NCBI GenBank assembly: GCA_965247385.1
Contig: CBDFHG010000007.1
Location: 930,001 to 994,000, forward strand
Length of the DNA stretch: 64,000 nucleotides
Origin: Thermohalobaculum sp965247385
Lineage (GTDB): Bacteria; Pseudomonadota; Alphaproteobacteria; Rhodobacterales; Rhodobacteraceae
Reading direction: 5' to 3'
Position numbers and translations under genes: made by a program. This document shows, piece by piece, positions 1-9,638 of this stretch (position 1 is the first letter of the stretch; each line of letters opens with the position of its first letter). The notes under the pieces were generated by a model. That model made no database searches, was not told the origin of the DNA, and saw only the letters and a list, made by a program, of their open reading frames with translations.

Positions 1-507
1 GCCAAAAGGATATACGTTCCGCGCGCCCGCGTCAAAGCCTGCCCGTCCACCCTCCGCGCCCTGCCCTGGCAGCGGCGTCTCTCTCGCCGATCTCCCATCC
101 AGTGGGACCGGCGCGCGGGCACGGGCGGCCCGACAAAGCGCGAACATTCGGGAACACATGGCGAACACGCGCTCTCGCCGTCCTCTCCGCTGTCACCCTC
201 GCTGCCCTCCTGGCGATCCCGGCCCCGGCCCTCGCCCAGGCTCAGCCTTTTCCTGATCCGGTTCTTCCGCTTGTGTTTCCGGCCTGTCCGGAAGCGGCTC
301 TCACGGCGGCGCTTTCAGCCGGGTCCGCGGGCGCGGATTGCGCTCGGGCTCTGCCGCGACCGCGCCCGACTGATGGGTGTAAAATCTCGATATGAAATTC
401 CCGAATTGGGTGCACCTGTCAGCGGCGGAGAAAAAGCCGGCCACTTTGGCAATTTGAGAGCCGAGAGCATAGGAAGGGTTCAGCGCCTTGGCGCGGGCAC
501 TTTCCAG
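1..507. other. Left-edge region without a supported gene
   Basis: No gene could be assigned with confidence. An open frame at 102-395 (+) would encode 97 residues with a hydrophobic stretch followed by Ala-Leu-Ala-Gln, which could be the signal-peptide end of a secreted protein cut short by the IS6-family element that begins at 508. No homologue is recognised and the frame could be a chance reading of GC-rich DNA. Confidence 0.3.
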
Positions 508-1307
508 GGCGCTGTCACATAAAATAGCGCTGCGGCGGCGCGGTCGGTCGCATAGACCTTGCCGATGCGAAAATTCTCCTACGCTGGCCATCGATTTCCG
601 CCCAACATCATCCAACGGGCCGTGTGGCTCCGCTTGCGTTTCTCGCTCAGCTATCGGGACGTCGAAGAGCTGTTGGCGGAGCGCGGGCGCGACGTGTCCC
701 ATGAGACTGTCCGTCGCTGAGTCATTGAGTTCGGCAGTCTCTCATGCGCGCGCTTCGACGCCGTCGGCCGCGGCCGAGCGGGTGCTGGCATCTGGACGAA
801 GTCTTCGTCTCGACCGGCCGCAAGCGGATGTATCCCTGGCGCACCGTCGACGCCGGAGGCGAGGGCCTGGATATCCTGGTTCAGCAATTGCGAAACAAGC
901 GTGCTGCGCTGAATCTGATACGCAAACTGCTGAAGAAACAGGGCTATGCGCCTGATTGTATCGTAACGGACAAGTTGCCCTCCTATGGCGCGGCCTTGCT
1001 TGACATGGGCATGACGAAAAGCACGTCACCGGCGGCAGAGCGAACAACCGGGCGGAGAACTCACATCTACCCGTCCGGCAACGCGAACGGCGGATGCAGC
1101 GGTTCAAGTCGGCAGGATCCGCGCAGCGTTTCCTGTCGATCCACGCCGCCGTCTGCAATCAGTTCGCCGTCCAGCGTCACCTAATTTCCCGCCGCACCCT
1201 CCGAACGTTCCGCGCGGCAGCGTTCAATGGATGGTGTGCGGCGGTTGCCGCCTCATGAAACAAGTGGCCGACCGAAACGTCTCCAAATCAGACAACGTGA
1301 CAGCACC
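508..1307 (+). mobile_element. IS6-family insertion sequence, decayed
   Basis: An 800-bp element, the usual size for IS6/IS26/IS240-type elements. The left end at 508-518 reads GGCGCTGTCAC and the reverse complement of 1297-1307 reads GGTGCTGTCAC, an 11-bp terminal inverted repeat with one mismatch. The inside is almost entirely the broken transposase gene at 565-1258. The 8 bases on the two outer sides differ, so no target duplication is visible. This is common when IS6 elements have recombined or are old. Confidence 0.75.
565..1258 (+). pseudogene. IS6-family DDE transposase, broken
   Basis: Three reading frames together rebuild a nearly complete IS6/IS240-type transposase. The first frame (565-720) gives the N-terminal helix-turn-helix part ending in HETVRR, where the usual Trp codon has become a TGA stop at 718-720. 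A second frame from about 744 gives WHLDEVFV (first catalytic Asp) and IVTDKLPSYGAAL (second Asp). A third frame from about 1015 gives RANNRAENSH (catalytic Glu) and runs to TGA at 1256-1258. One nonsense and two frameshift lesions make it non-functional. It belongs to the IS6 element at 508-1307. Confidence 0.85.
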
Positions 1308-1381
1308 GTTGAGCGAGTTGCCTTAACCAGCAATTAACCACAAGCGTTCTCTCCTGTCCGGAACCTCCGGAGGGAACCGAG

Positions 1382-2618
1382 ATGTCTGTTGCCGCGCCAA
1401 TTGCCCAACCCACCACCTGCCCCGCGCCCACAACCGCATCCCTGTCAGAAAGCGAGCGGGTGGCCCGGCTAAGGCTGGCGCGCAGCGTCAATGTCGGGCC
1501 ACGCACCTATGCACATCTCCTGCGCCGCTTCGGCAATGCGGTGCGGGCGCTCGGTGCCCTGCCGTCGCTGGCGGCCGCAGGTGGCAAGGGCGGCTACGTG
1601 GCCTGCCCGCTGGCCGACGTGGAGGCGGAGACCGAGGCGGGCCGGGTGGCCGACGCCACGATGATCCTGCTGGGAGATGCCGATTATTCAACGTTGTTGT
1701 CGGAAATAGGCCACCCGCCGCAAGTGCTCTGGGTGATTGGCGGGCATGAAATTTTCCGACGGCCGGCCATCGCCATAGTTGGCGCTCGCAATGCCCCGGC
1801 GCTGGGGTTGCGTACGGCGCGCAACCTGTCACGCCCGCTCGGCGGGGCCGGACAGGTAATCGTCTCCGGGAGCTATGGCCCGTGGCATCGACGCGGCGGC
1901 CCATGAAGTCGCGCTGGAAACCGGAACCATTGCCGTCATGGCCGGCGGCGTCGATCACATCTATCCGCCGGAGCACGACCGCCTGACCGCCCGTATTGTC
2001 GAGACCGGTGCGCTGATCTCCGAATGCCCCATGGGGATGGTGCCGACCAGCCGCCACTTTCCTCGCCGCAACCGTCTGATCTCCAGACTGGCGCGCGGTG
2101 TGGTGCTGATCGAGGCAGCGATCCGCTCCGGCAGTCTGATTACCGCCCACTACGCACTGGAGCAAGGCCGCGAGGCGAGGGCGTGCTCCGGCGCACCCGA
2201 AGACCCGCGCGCTGGCGGTTGCAACCAATTCATCCGCGACGGTGCGGCGCTGATCCGCACCGCCGACGATGTGTTCGAGGCACTCACGGGCCCGCGCACC
2301 CTCGGCCTCGCCGAACCGGGCCGCGAATTCCTGCTCGACCCCGACTCGTTCCGTGGCGACTCGTTCGGAAACGATCCGTTCGGCGAAGGCGATTTTGATG
2401 CGCTCGACGATTTTGGCCGCGACGACCGAACCGGGGCAGCGCTGGCCGACCAGATTCTCCGGCTGCTTGGCCCGCATCCAGTGGAGATCGATGAAATCGC
2501 CAGGCAATGCGGAGGCTCCCGGGGGGAATTTTCACTGGTGGTGCTCAAACTCGATCTCGCTGGACGCATCGACCTGCTTCCGGGGGGGATGATATCCAGT
2601 GTCGATCCGGCGACTTGA
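1382..2618 (+). pseudogene. dprA: DprA/Smf DNA-processing protein, frameshifted
   Basis: DprA loads RecA onto incoming single-stranded DNA during natural transformation. The first frame (1382-1906) holds the N-terminal helical domain and the start of the Rossmann core (AIAIVGARN). The second frame (from 1875) continues with ARGIDAAAH, MAGGVDHIYPPEH, SRHFPRRNR and EAAIRSGSLITA, all typical DprA motifs, and ends with a C-terminal winged helix. The frames differ by one base near 1863-1877, best explained by one extra A in GGGAGCTATG. The segment EARACSGAPEDPRA also departs from the usual 'VFAVPG' pattern. topA follows in the normal order. As written the protein is truncated inside its core, so it is a pseudogene or a sequencing error. 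Confidence 0.85.
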
Positions 2619-2743
2619 CCGAGGGCGACGGCACCCCACTTCAATCGCTCAGCCACAATGATGATCAGCCTGTGTTGACAGGCGCATCCGCCTGAACCAT
2701 GTTTTCGCTCCGCGCCTGTTCCGGCATCGTTGAGGAGAATCTT

Positions 2744-5224
2744 ATGGCCGTTGTCGTCGTCGAATCCCCGGCAAAAGCCAAGACCATCAACAGGTACCTG
2801 GGGGAGGGCTACACGGTTTTGGCCTCCTACGGCCATGTGCGTGACCTCCCCGCCAAGGACGGCTCGGTCGATCCCAGGAACGGTTTCGAAATGACTTGGG
2901 AGGTCGATCCGAAATCCCAGCGCCATGTCCGCGCTATCGCCGAGGCGTTGAAGGATGACAACCGGTTGATTCTCGCCACCGACCCGGACCGCGAGGGCGA
3001 AGCGATCTCGTGGCACCTGCTGGAGGCGCTGCGCAAACGACGCGCGGTGAAGAAGACCACCGAGGTCCAACGCGTCGTTTTCAATGCCATCACCCGTCGG
3101 GCCGTCACCGAAGCGATGGCGAACCCGCGCGATATCGACATGGAACTGGTCGATGCCTATCTGGCGCGCCGGGCGCTGGACTATCTGGTTGGGTTCACCC
3201 TGTCGCCGGTGCTGTGGCGCAAGCTGCCGGGTGCGCGCTCGGCCGGGCGGGTCCAGTCGGTGACGCTGCGCCTGGTCGTCGAACGCGAGATGGAGATCGA
3301 GGCCTTCCGCACCCGTGAATACTGGACGGTCAAGGCAATCCTGACGACGCCGAAGGGCGACAGCTTCGATGCCCGTCTGACGAAACTCGGCGGCGGCAAG
3401 CTCGACCAATTCGACATCGCCGATCAGGCTGGCGCAGAAGCGGCGGTCGCCGCCATCGTGGCAGTCGCGCTGAACGCGCTGTCCGTCGAGGTGAAGCTGG
3501 CAACCCGCAACCCCTACCCACCGTTCATGACCTCGACCCTGCAACAGGAAGCCTCGCGCAAGCTCGGCTTTGGGGCCAAGCAGACCATGCGCACCGCCCA
3601 GCGCCTCTACGAGGCCGGGCACATCACCTATATGCGCACGGACGGGGTCGATATGGCCCCCGAGGCGGTGCATGCGGCGCGCGATGCGATCAGCGCGCGT
3701 TACGGCGCAAATTATCTGCCGTCCAGCCCACGCACGTACAAGACCAAGGCCAAGAACGCCCAGGAAGCCCACGAGTGCATCCGCCCGACCCGGATGCCAG
3801 TGGCGCCGGGCGATCTGCGCCTGGAATCGGACCAGTCCCGGCTCTACGAACTGATCTGGAAACGGGCGTTGGCCAGTCAGATGGCTTCGGCCCGGTTCCA
3901 GCGCACGGCGGTCGAGATCGGCGACACCGGCGCCACGGTCGGCCTTCGCGCCACCGGCCAGGTGGTCATCTTTGACGGCTTCCTCCGGGTCTACGAGGAA
4001 GGCCGCGACGACAGTGTGATCGACAACGAGGACCGCCGCCTGCCGGAAATCTCCGAGGGCGCGCCGCTTGGCCAGAGCAACGTCACGCCCGAGCAGCATT
4101 TCACCCAGCCGCCGCCGCGCTACACCGAGGCAACGCTGGTAAAGCGCTTGGAAGAGCTTGGCATCGGCCGCCCCTCGACCTATGCCTCGATCATCACCAC
4201 GATCCAGGACCGCGACTATGTGCGCAAGGAGAAGAGCCGCCTCCACCCGGAGGACAAGGGCCGACTGGTGACCGCCTTCCTGGAGAACTACTTCAAGCGC
4301 TACGTCTCCTATGATTTCACCGCCAACCTGGAGGACGAGCTTGACGACATCTCCGGCGGGCGGATCGTCTGGAAGGATGTCCTCGAACGGTTCTGGAAGG
4401 ACTTCTCCACCGCCATCGAAGGCACCGCCGAGTTGCGTATCCGCGAGGTGCTGGACAAGATCAACGAGGTATTGGCGCCGCATCTGTTCCCGGACCCCGG
4501 CGACGGCAGCGACCCGCGTGTTTGTCCCTCCTGCGGCACTGGCCAGCTGGCGTTGAAAACCGCGCGCTCGGGCGGCGCGTTCATCGGCTGCTCGGGCTAT
4601 CCGGAGTGCCGCTACACCCGGCCGCTTGGCGGCGAGGCAGACGGCAGCAACGGCGAGGGCCGGGTGCTCGGCGAGCATGACGGCCAGCAGGTAACGCTGC
4701 GCACGGGCCGTTTCGGACCCTATGTCCAGCTTGGTGAACAGGTCGAGGGCGCGGCGGAAAAACCAAAGCGCTCGTCGATCCCGAAGGGAATGGACCTTGA
4801 TCTGGAGCGTGCGGTGGCCTTGCTTTCGCTACCGCGGCTGATTGGCCCCCACCCAGAGGATAGCGAACCGGTCGAGGCCGGGATCGGCCGCTATGGCCCC
4901 TATGTGAAGCATGGCAGAACCTTCGCCAGTCTGACCGAGGGCGACGACGTGCTGACGGTGGGCATGAACCGGGCGGTGGAGTTGATCGCCCAGAAAACCA
5001 GCCGTCGCGGCGGGCGCGGCGCGGCGCAAAAGCCGCTTCGCGCGCTGGGTGAGCACCCGGAGGGCGGGGCGGTCAACCTGATGGACGGGCGCTACGGCCC
5101 TTACGTCAAATGGGAAAAAGTCAACGCGACCCTGCCCAAAGACACCGACAAGGATGCGTTGACCCTGGAAGCGGCGCTGGAACTGGTGGAAGCGAAGCGA
5201 AAGACCAAGAAGAAGAAGAAATAG
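2744..5224 (+). CDS. topA: DNA topoisomerase I
   Basis: Type IA topoisomerase that relaxes negative supercoils through a 5'-phosphotyrosine intermediate. The start at 2744 (MAVVVVESPAKAKT) is preceded by GAGGAGAA. An open frame extends upstream to 2699 but lacks family similarity. The 826-residue product has the N-terminal TOPRIM domain with ATDPDREGEAISWH, the active-site Tyr296 in TYMRTDG, and a C-terminal Cys4 zinc ribbon (CPSCG and CSGYPEC). Three repeats of the form GRFGPYV or GRYGPYV follow, then a Lys-rich tail, as usual in alphaproteobacteria. It sits between dprA and rnr, the conserved order. Confidence 0.97.
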   Translation: MAVVVVESPAKAKTINRYLGEGYTVLASYGHVRDLPAKDGSVDPRNGFEMTWEVDPKSQRHVRAIAEALKDDNRLILATDPDREGEAISWHLLEALRKRRAVKKTTEVQRVVFNAITRRAVTEAMANPRDIDMELVDAYLARRALDYLVGFTLSPVLWRKLPGARSAGRVQSVTLRLVVEREMEIEAFRTREYWTVKAILTTPKGDSFDARLTKLGGGKLDQFDIADQAGAEAAVAAIVAVALNALSVEVKLATRNPYPPFMTSTLQQEASRKLGFGAKQTMRTAQRLYEAGHITYMRTDGVDMAPEAVHAARDAISARYGANYLPSSPRTYKTKAKNAQEAHECIRPTRMPVAPGDLRLESDQSRLYELIWKRALASQMASARFQRTAVEIGDTGATVGLRATGQVVIFDGFLRVYEEGRDDSVIDNEDRRLPEISEGAPLGQSNVTPEQHFTQPPPRYTEATLVKRLEELGIGRPSTYASIITTIQDRDYVRKEKSRLHPEDKGRLVTAFLENYFKRYVSYDFTANLEDELDDISGGRIVWKDVLERFWKDFSTAIEGTAELRIREVLDKINEVLAPHLFPDPGDGSDPRVCPSCGTGQLALKTARSGGAFIGCSGYPECRYTRPLGGEADGSNGEGRVLGEHDGQQVTLRTGRFGPYVQLGEQVEGAAEKPKRSSIPKGMDLDLERAVALLSLPRLIGPHPEDSEPVEAGIGRYGPYVKHGRTFASLTEGDDVLTVGMNRAVELIAQKTSRRGGRGAAQKPLRALGEHPEGGAVNLMDGRYGPYVKWEKVNATLPKDTDKDALTLEAALELVEAKRKTKKKKK

Positions 5225-5275
5225 CAGGAATCGTTGCGTGGCGGTGTATTGAAAGGTCAGACAAGGAAAACCCCC

Positions 5276-6174
5276 ATGCGCCTCCTCCTCGCGGTCCTGC
5301 TGCTCGTGGCCTTTGCCCTGCCTGCCACTGCGGCCGACTGCGGCCGACAAACGCGAGATCGTGCATGACGGCGAGACCCGGCGTCTCTGTATCGAACACC
5401 CACTCGGATCGCGCCCTGCCCCAGCCATCGTCATACTGCACGGCGGTGCCGGAAACGCGAACCGGATGCGCCGGATAGCTAAATTCACCCTGTATGAGAG
5501 CGGCTGGGTCGAAATCTATCCCGCGGGGATCGATCGGCGATGGAACGATGGCCGGACCGGCGCCGATGGCCGCCCCCTGCGCAAGACCGACAATCTGGGC
5601 TTTCTGCGGGCAATGGCGAATGAATTGATTTCTGAAGGACAGGTCGATCCGACCCGCGTGTTCTTTGCCGGAGTATCAAACGGCGGCGCGATGACACTAC
5701 GGGCCATCTGCCAGGCGCCGGATTTGGTCGCGGGGCAGCCGTTGTGATCATGAATCAGCCGGTGGCGATGGATTGCCCCGATGGTCCGCCAGTGCCGCTG
5801 ATGTTCATCCACAGTGCCGACGACCCGGTGGTTCCCTTCGCCGGGGGGCAATCACCATCACCGGGAAAAAGGCCCGGGGCCGGGTGCTGTCGGCAGGCGA
5901 GACCCTGGCTCCATATGCGTTTCGCAACCGTTGTGGTGCCTGGGAGGAAATCGCCACCACCGATCACTACCCCAATGACGGCACTCTGGTCCGGTTGCGC
6001 GCCTATCGTGGCCGTGCCAAGCCGCTGTTTCATTACATCATCGAAGGTGGCCGCCATACCTGGCCCGGCAACAAGAACCATCGCTGGGTGCAAAAACTTC
6101 TGGGCCGTACCAGCCTCGATATCTCGGCTACCTTCGACATCGAGACGTTTTTCACCGATCTTCTTCGACGCTGA
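5276..6174 (+). pseudogene. Secreted LpqC-type esterase/PHB-depolymerase-like protein, broken
   Basis: The start at 5276 gives a clear signal peptide (MRLLLAVLLLVAFALPATAA), but a 10-bp tandem duplication right after the cleavage site throws the gene out of frame into a stop. The mature part continues in another frame with AIVILHGGAGNANRMR (oxyanion region) and VFFAGVSNGGAM (nucleophile elbow, Ser in GVSNG). Two more shifts lead to FIHSADDPVVP (acid residue) and then to IIEGGRHTWPG (catalytic His). This fits alpha/beta hydrolases of the LpqC/feruloyl esterase group. At least three frameshifts make it non-functional. It lies between topA and rnr and shares their orientation. Confidence 0.75.
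5327..5346. repeat. 10-bp tandem duplication disrupting the esterase gene
   Basis: The decamer ACTGCGGCCG occurs twice in immediate succession (5327-5336 and 5337-5346), just behind the signal-peptide coding part. Removing one copy joins the signal peptide in frame to the mature esterase sequence, so the duplication is the inactivating event at this point. Confidence 0.85.
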
Positions 6175-6218
6175 GTTTTCCCCATGACCGCGCTTCAGGC
6201 CCATGCTAAGGCGGGCTC

Positions 6219-8474
6219 ATGAAGCATTTTCCGACCAAAGACGAGATTCTCGACTGGATCCGCAACAACCCGAAGACCTCGGGCAAGCGGGAAATTGCGC
6301 GTGCCTTCGACATCAATGGCGGCGAGCGCGTTGAGCTGAAGCGCATCCTGCGCGAGTTGGAGGACGAGGGGCACATCAGCCGCCGTCACCGCCGGCTCGG
6401 CCATGCCGGGCACTTGCCGCCCGTCGGCGTCCTGATCGCCGGCGGGCCGGACCGCGACGGCGATATCTTCGCTCGCCCGGCCAGTTGGGACGATGGTCGC
6501 GAGCCGCCAACCATCCTCTACATGCCGCGCAAGGGCGATCCGGCGCTGGGCGCGGGCGACCGGTTCCTGGCAAAGCTGCATCCGGTCGAGGCAGATGACG
6601 GGCTGACCTACGAGGCCCGGCTGATCAAGCGCCTTGGTGCCGGGCAGCGACGGATCCTGGGTATTTTCCGGGCCAACGCACAGGGTGGCCGTGTGGTGCC
6701 GGTCGACAAGAAGGCCGACAAGGAATGGCTGATTGCCACCAACGCGATCGCTGGCGCCCGCGACGGTGAACTGGTCGAAGCCGAGGCGGTGCCAGGTCCC
6801 CGGATGGGGCAGCGTCACGGCCGGGTCATCGCCCGTCTCGGGGATCCCGGCGCGCCGCGCCAGGTCTCGCTGATCGCAATCAATGAGCACGGCATTCCCT
6901 ATGATTTTCCCCAATCGGTGCTGGACGAAACCAAGGCGGCAAAACCGGCCCCGCCGAAGCATGGTGAGGATCTGCGCAATCTGCCGCTGATTACCATCGA
7001 CCCATCGGATGCGCGCGACCATGACGACGCGGTTGTCGCCTTCGCGGATGACGACCCGAAGAACCCCGGCGGTTGGGTCGTGTGGGTCGCCATCGCCGAC
7101 GTCGCCTGGTATGTGCGCCCCGGCTCGGAGCTGGACCGCGAAGCGCGCAAACGCGGCAACTCGACCTATTTCCCCGACCGGGTGGCGCCGATGCTGCCCG
7201 AAGCCCTATCAGCCGACCTCTGCTCGCTGCACGAGGGCGTTGACCGTCCCTGCCTGGCAGTGCGCATGGTGTTGAACGCCGAGGGTGACAAGATCGGCCA
7301 CCGCTTCACCCGCGGGCTGATGCGCTCCGGCGCTTCGCTCTCGTACCAGCAGTTTCAGGCGGCCGAGGACGGTGTGCCCGACCAAGTCACGGAACCCCTG
7401 CTCGACCCCATCATCCGCCCCTTGTTCGGCGCTTACCGGGCAGCGGCGGAGGCCCGCGAGCGGCGCCAGCCTCTGGACCTCGACCTGCCCGAGCGCAAGG
7501 TCGAGCTGGACGCCGACGGCAATGTTACCGAAATCCGGATCCGCGACCGGCTCGACGCTCACAGGCTGATCGAGGAATTCATGATTCTGGCCAATGTGGC
7601 CGCCGCCGAGACCCTGGAGGAACGCCGCTGCCGCCTGCTCTACCGGGTCCACGAGGAACCGAACCCGGAAAAGCTTGACGCCCTGCGCGAGATTGTCGGG
7701 TCGGTTGGTCTAACCCTCGCCAAAGGCCAGGTGCTGACCACGCGCCATCTGAACAGCTTGCTGCACAAGGCGCGCGAGACCGAAAGCGCCGAATTGGTGA
7801 ACATCTCGGTTCTGCGTTCGCAAACCCGGGCCTATTACGCCGCCGAGAATTTCAGCCATTTCGGGTTGCATCTGCGCCGATACGCCCATTTCACCTCGCC
7901 TATCCGCCGATACGCCGATCTGGTCGTCCACCGGGCGCTGGTCGCGGCGCTGGGGTTGGGAGAGGGTGGCCAGACCCCGGAGGAGGCCGACAGCCTGGGA
8001 GAAACCGCCGAGCATATCTCGATGACCGAGCGGCGCTCGATGGAGGCCGAACGCGACACGGTCGACCGCTATCTGGCGGCCTATCTGGCCGAACAGGCGG
8101 GCGCCGAGTTCGGCGGGCGGATTTCCGGCGTTGCACGGTTCGGACTGTTCGTGAAGCTCGACGAGACCGGCGCCGACGGGTTGATCCCGGTATCGACCCT
8201 CGGGCGCGAGTATTTCCGCCACGACGCCGATCACCAGACCCTGCGTGGCGAGGAGACCGGTCTGGTTCTGGGGCTTGGCCAGAGGGTCACCGTGCGGCTG
8301 GTCGAGGCGACCCCTGTAACCGGCGGCCTGATCCTGGAATTGTTGTCAGTGGAGGGCCAGAAGCGCCGTGCGTCAGGCGGACGCCAAGGCGGCAAGGGAG
8401 GCCCGAAGCGCAAGCTCGACCGCTCCCGCATCGCCCGCGCCAAGACCGCCCGCAAGGAACGCCGCAAGCGTTAA
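6219..8474 (+). CDS. rnr: Ribonuclease R
   Basis: Processive 3'-5' exoribonuclease of the RNB family, degrading structured RNA with Mg2+. The 751-residue product has an N-terminal winged-helix region, cold-shock-like domains, the RNB domain with the metal-binding cluster DARDHDDA (residues 264-271) and the motif HFTSPIRRYADL. A C-terminal S1 domain begins near GRISGVARFGLFV, followed by a long basic tail. It starts 44 bases after the broken esterase. Its stop codon overlaps that of the convergent DUF2794 gene, leaving no room for a separate terminator between them. Confidence 0.95.
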   Translation: MKHFPTKDEILDWIRNNPKTSGKREIARAFDINGGERVELKRILRELEDEGHISRRHRRLGHAGHLPPVGVLIAGGPDRDGDIFARPASWDDGREPPTILYMPRKGDPALGAGDRFLAKLHPVEADDGLTYEARLIKRLGAGQRRILGIFRANAQGGRVVPVDKKADKEWLIATNAIAGARDGELVEAEAVPGPRMGQRHGRVIARLGDPGAPRQVSLIAINEHGIPYDFPQSVLDETKAAKPAPPKHGEDLRNLPLITIDPSDARDHDDAVVAFADDDPKNPGGWVVWVAIADVAWYVRPGSELDREARKRGNSTYFPDRVAPMLPEALSADLCSLHEGVDRPCLAVRMVLNAEGDKIGHRFTRGLMRSGASLSYQQFQAAEDGVPDQVTEPLLDPIIRPLFGAYRAAAEARERRQPLDLDLPERKVELDADGNVTEIRIRDRLDAHRLIEEFMILANVAAAETLEERRCRLLYRVHEEPNPEKLDALREIVGSVGLTLAKGQVLTTRHLNSLLHKARETESAELVNISVLRSQTRAYYAAENFSHFGLHLRRYAHFTSPIRRYADLVVHRALVAALGLGEGGQTPEEADSLGETAEHISMTERRSMEAERDTVDRYLAAYLAEQAGAEFGGRISGVARFGLFVKLDETGADGLIPVSTLGREYFRHDADHQTLRGEETGLVLGLGQRVTVRLVEATPVTGGLILELLSVEGQKRRASGGRQGGKGGPKRKLDRSRIARAKTARKERRKR

Positions 8475-8812
8475 TCCACCAGCCGGATCAGCTTGCGTTC
8501 CAATACCCGCAGGACCTCACGCAGGTCGCGGCCGCGCTTCAGGATGCGTCCATCCATCTCAACGACCGAATAGCCCGGTTGTTTGCCGTCGCCGCGCACC
8601 TTCTCGACCCGATAGATCGGGTGTTCCGTCGATCCGCGGAAAATCGAAAAGACCGCCCGGTCGCGCCGGTGATCGATGGCATAGTCGCGCCACTCGCCAG
8701 CGGCAACCATACGGCCATAGACATTAAGGATCATCGAGAGCTCGCGCCGGTTGAAGGTTTGCTCGGCAGGGCGGGCGACGCCAACGTTGGTGAAGATCCG
8801 CTCGAAGCTCAT
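8471..8812 (-). CDS. DUF2794 family protein
   Basis: A 113-residue cytoplasmic protein. The preferred start is the Met at 8812 (MSFERIFTNVG). An in-frame Met at 8848 would add 12 residues without family resemblance. The sequence has TFNRRELSMILNVYGRMVAAGEW and ends in a basic helix, matching DUF2794, a small family largely confined to alphaproteobacteria and often found beside rnr. Function is unknown. It is convergent with rnr and shares the last bases with it. Confidence 0.8.
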   Translation of the reverse strand: MSFERIFTNVGVARPAEQTFNRRELSMILNVYGRMVAAGEWRDYAIDHRRDRAVFSIFRGSTEHPIYRVEKVRGDGKQPGYSVVEMDGRILKRGRDLREVLRVLERKLIRLVD

Positions 8813-8963
8813 ACGCCAAGGATGACACCTGATTCGCAGCGATTGCAAGGGAGTGTTACAAATCCGGCAGGGAGATGCTTTTCATCAACTCGCCATTTTT
8901 CGATCATTGTATCGTCTTGATACAGCTTCAGGTTGAAATTTCCTGCGGGCGGTCCGGTGCCGT

Positions 8964-9152
8964 GTGCCCTCTCCCGACCCCGCGTTGCGGCGCCGGACCG
9001 TTACCGAAATGGGTGCGACGTCGCACCCATTGGCCGCGCAGACCGGCGTTCAGATCATGGAACAAGGTGGAAATTCTCCCGACGCCGCGATTGCCGGGGG
9101 GCTTCTTGTATTCCGCGAGCCAGGATCGGCCGAACCTGCGCCGATATATTGA
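8964..9152 (+). pseudogene. Possible N-terminal fragment of gamma-glutamyltransferase
   Basis: A short stretch reads TEMGATSHPLAAQTGVQIM followed by EQGGNSPDAAIA, which is close to the N-terminal signature of gamma-glutamyltranspeptidases (…HPLA…G…L…GGNAVDAA). The frame stops 17 residues later and nothing of the catalytic Thr region follows. It looks like a remnant left by deletion. It lies in the otherwise empty gap between the DUF2794 gene and hspQ. Confidence 0.5.
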
Positions 9153-9188
9153 GCCAGCTCCAATCAGGAGCCCCGCCACCCGGGCTCC

Positions 9189-9518
9189 TCAGTGATGCTG
9201 CTCTGGCGGCACCGTGTAGTGGCAGCCCTCAAGATCCGAGAAATAATCGGGCACGTCGGGATGCTCAACCGGTTCGCCGGAAAGGTCCGGGAGCAGGTTC
9301 TGTTCCGAAACATAGGCGACGTAGTAGCTGGTCTCGTTCTCGGCGAAGAGGTGATAGAATGGTTGTTCCTTGCTCGGTCGCAACTCCTCCGGGATCGACA
9401 GCCACCACTCCTCGGTGTTGGCAAAGGTCGGATCGACATCAAAGATCACCCCCCGGAACGGGTGGATGCGATGTTTGACGATCTGGCCGATCGTAAATTT
9501 TGCCTGCGCACGAAGCAC
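9189..9518 (-). CDS. hspQ: HspQ/YccV-like heat-shock protein
   Basis: A 109-residue protein with the motif KFTIGQIVKHRIHPFRGVIF followed by DVDP and the aromatic core SYYVAYVSEQNLLPD, matching the HspQ/YccV (hemimethylated-DNA-binding-like) family. In enterobacteria HspQ is a specificity factor for Lon and a heat-shock protein. The chosen start is GTG at 9518, with GAAAGGGAA at good spacing upstream. It is transcribed alone, divergent from the AEC carrier gene. Confidence 0.88.
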   Translation of the reverse strand: MLRAQAKFTIGQIVKHRIHPFRGVIFDVDPTFANTEEWWLSIPEELRPSKEQPFYHLFAENETSYYVAYVSEQNLLPDLSGEPVEHPDVPDYFSDLEGCHYTVPPEQHH

Positions 9519-9638
9519 GGTTTTGATTCCCTTTCAGCGATTCCCCGTTTCGGGGGGCTGGACGCTGAGCCTAGTATCGTGATCTTAGCATAGTGTCCAC
9601 ATCGCGGCGCATAGAGAATTTTTCCGGCTAGGCGAGAC

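Noticed and set aside
2150..4678. Very long open frame (842 codons) on the minus strand opposite dprA and topA
   Set aside because: It is the antisense shadow of a GC-rich gene; it lacks any domain and topA on the plus strand has complete family motifs.
5744..6187. Overlapping frames in the esterase region as separate small genes
   Set aside because: Their pieces line up, in order, with one alpha/beta hydrolase, so they are parts of a single broken gene.
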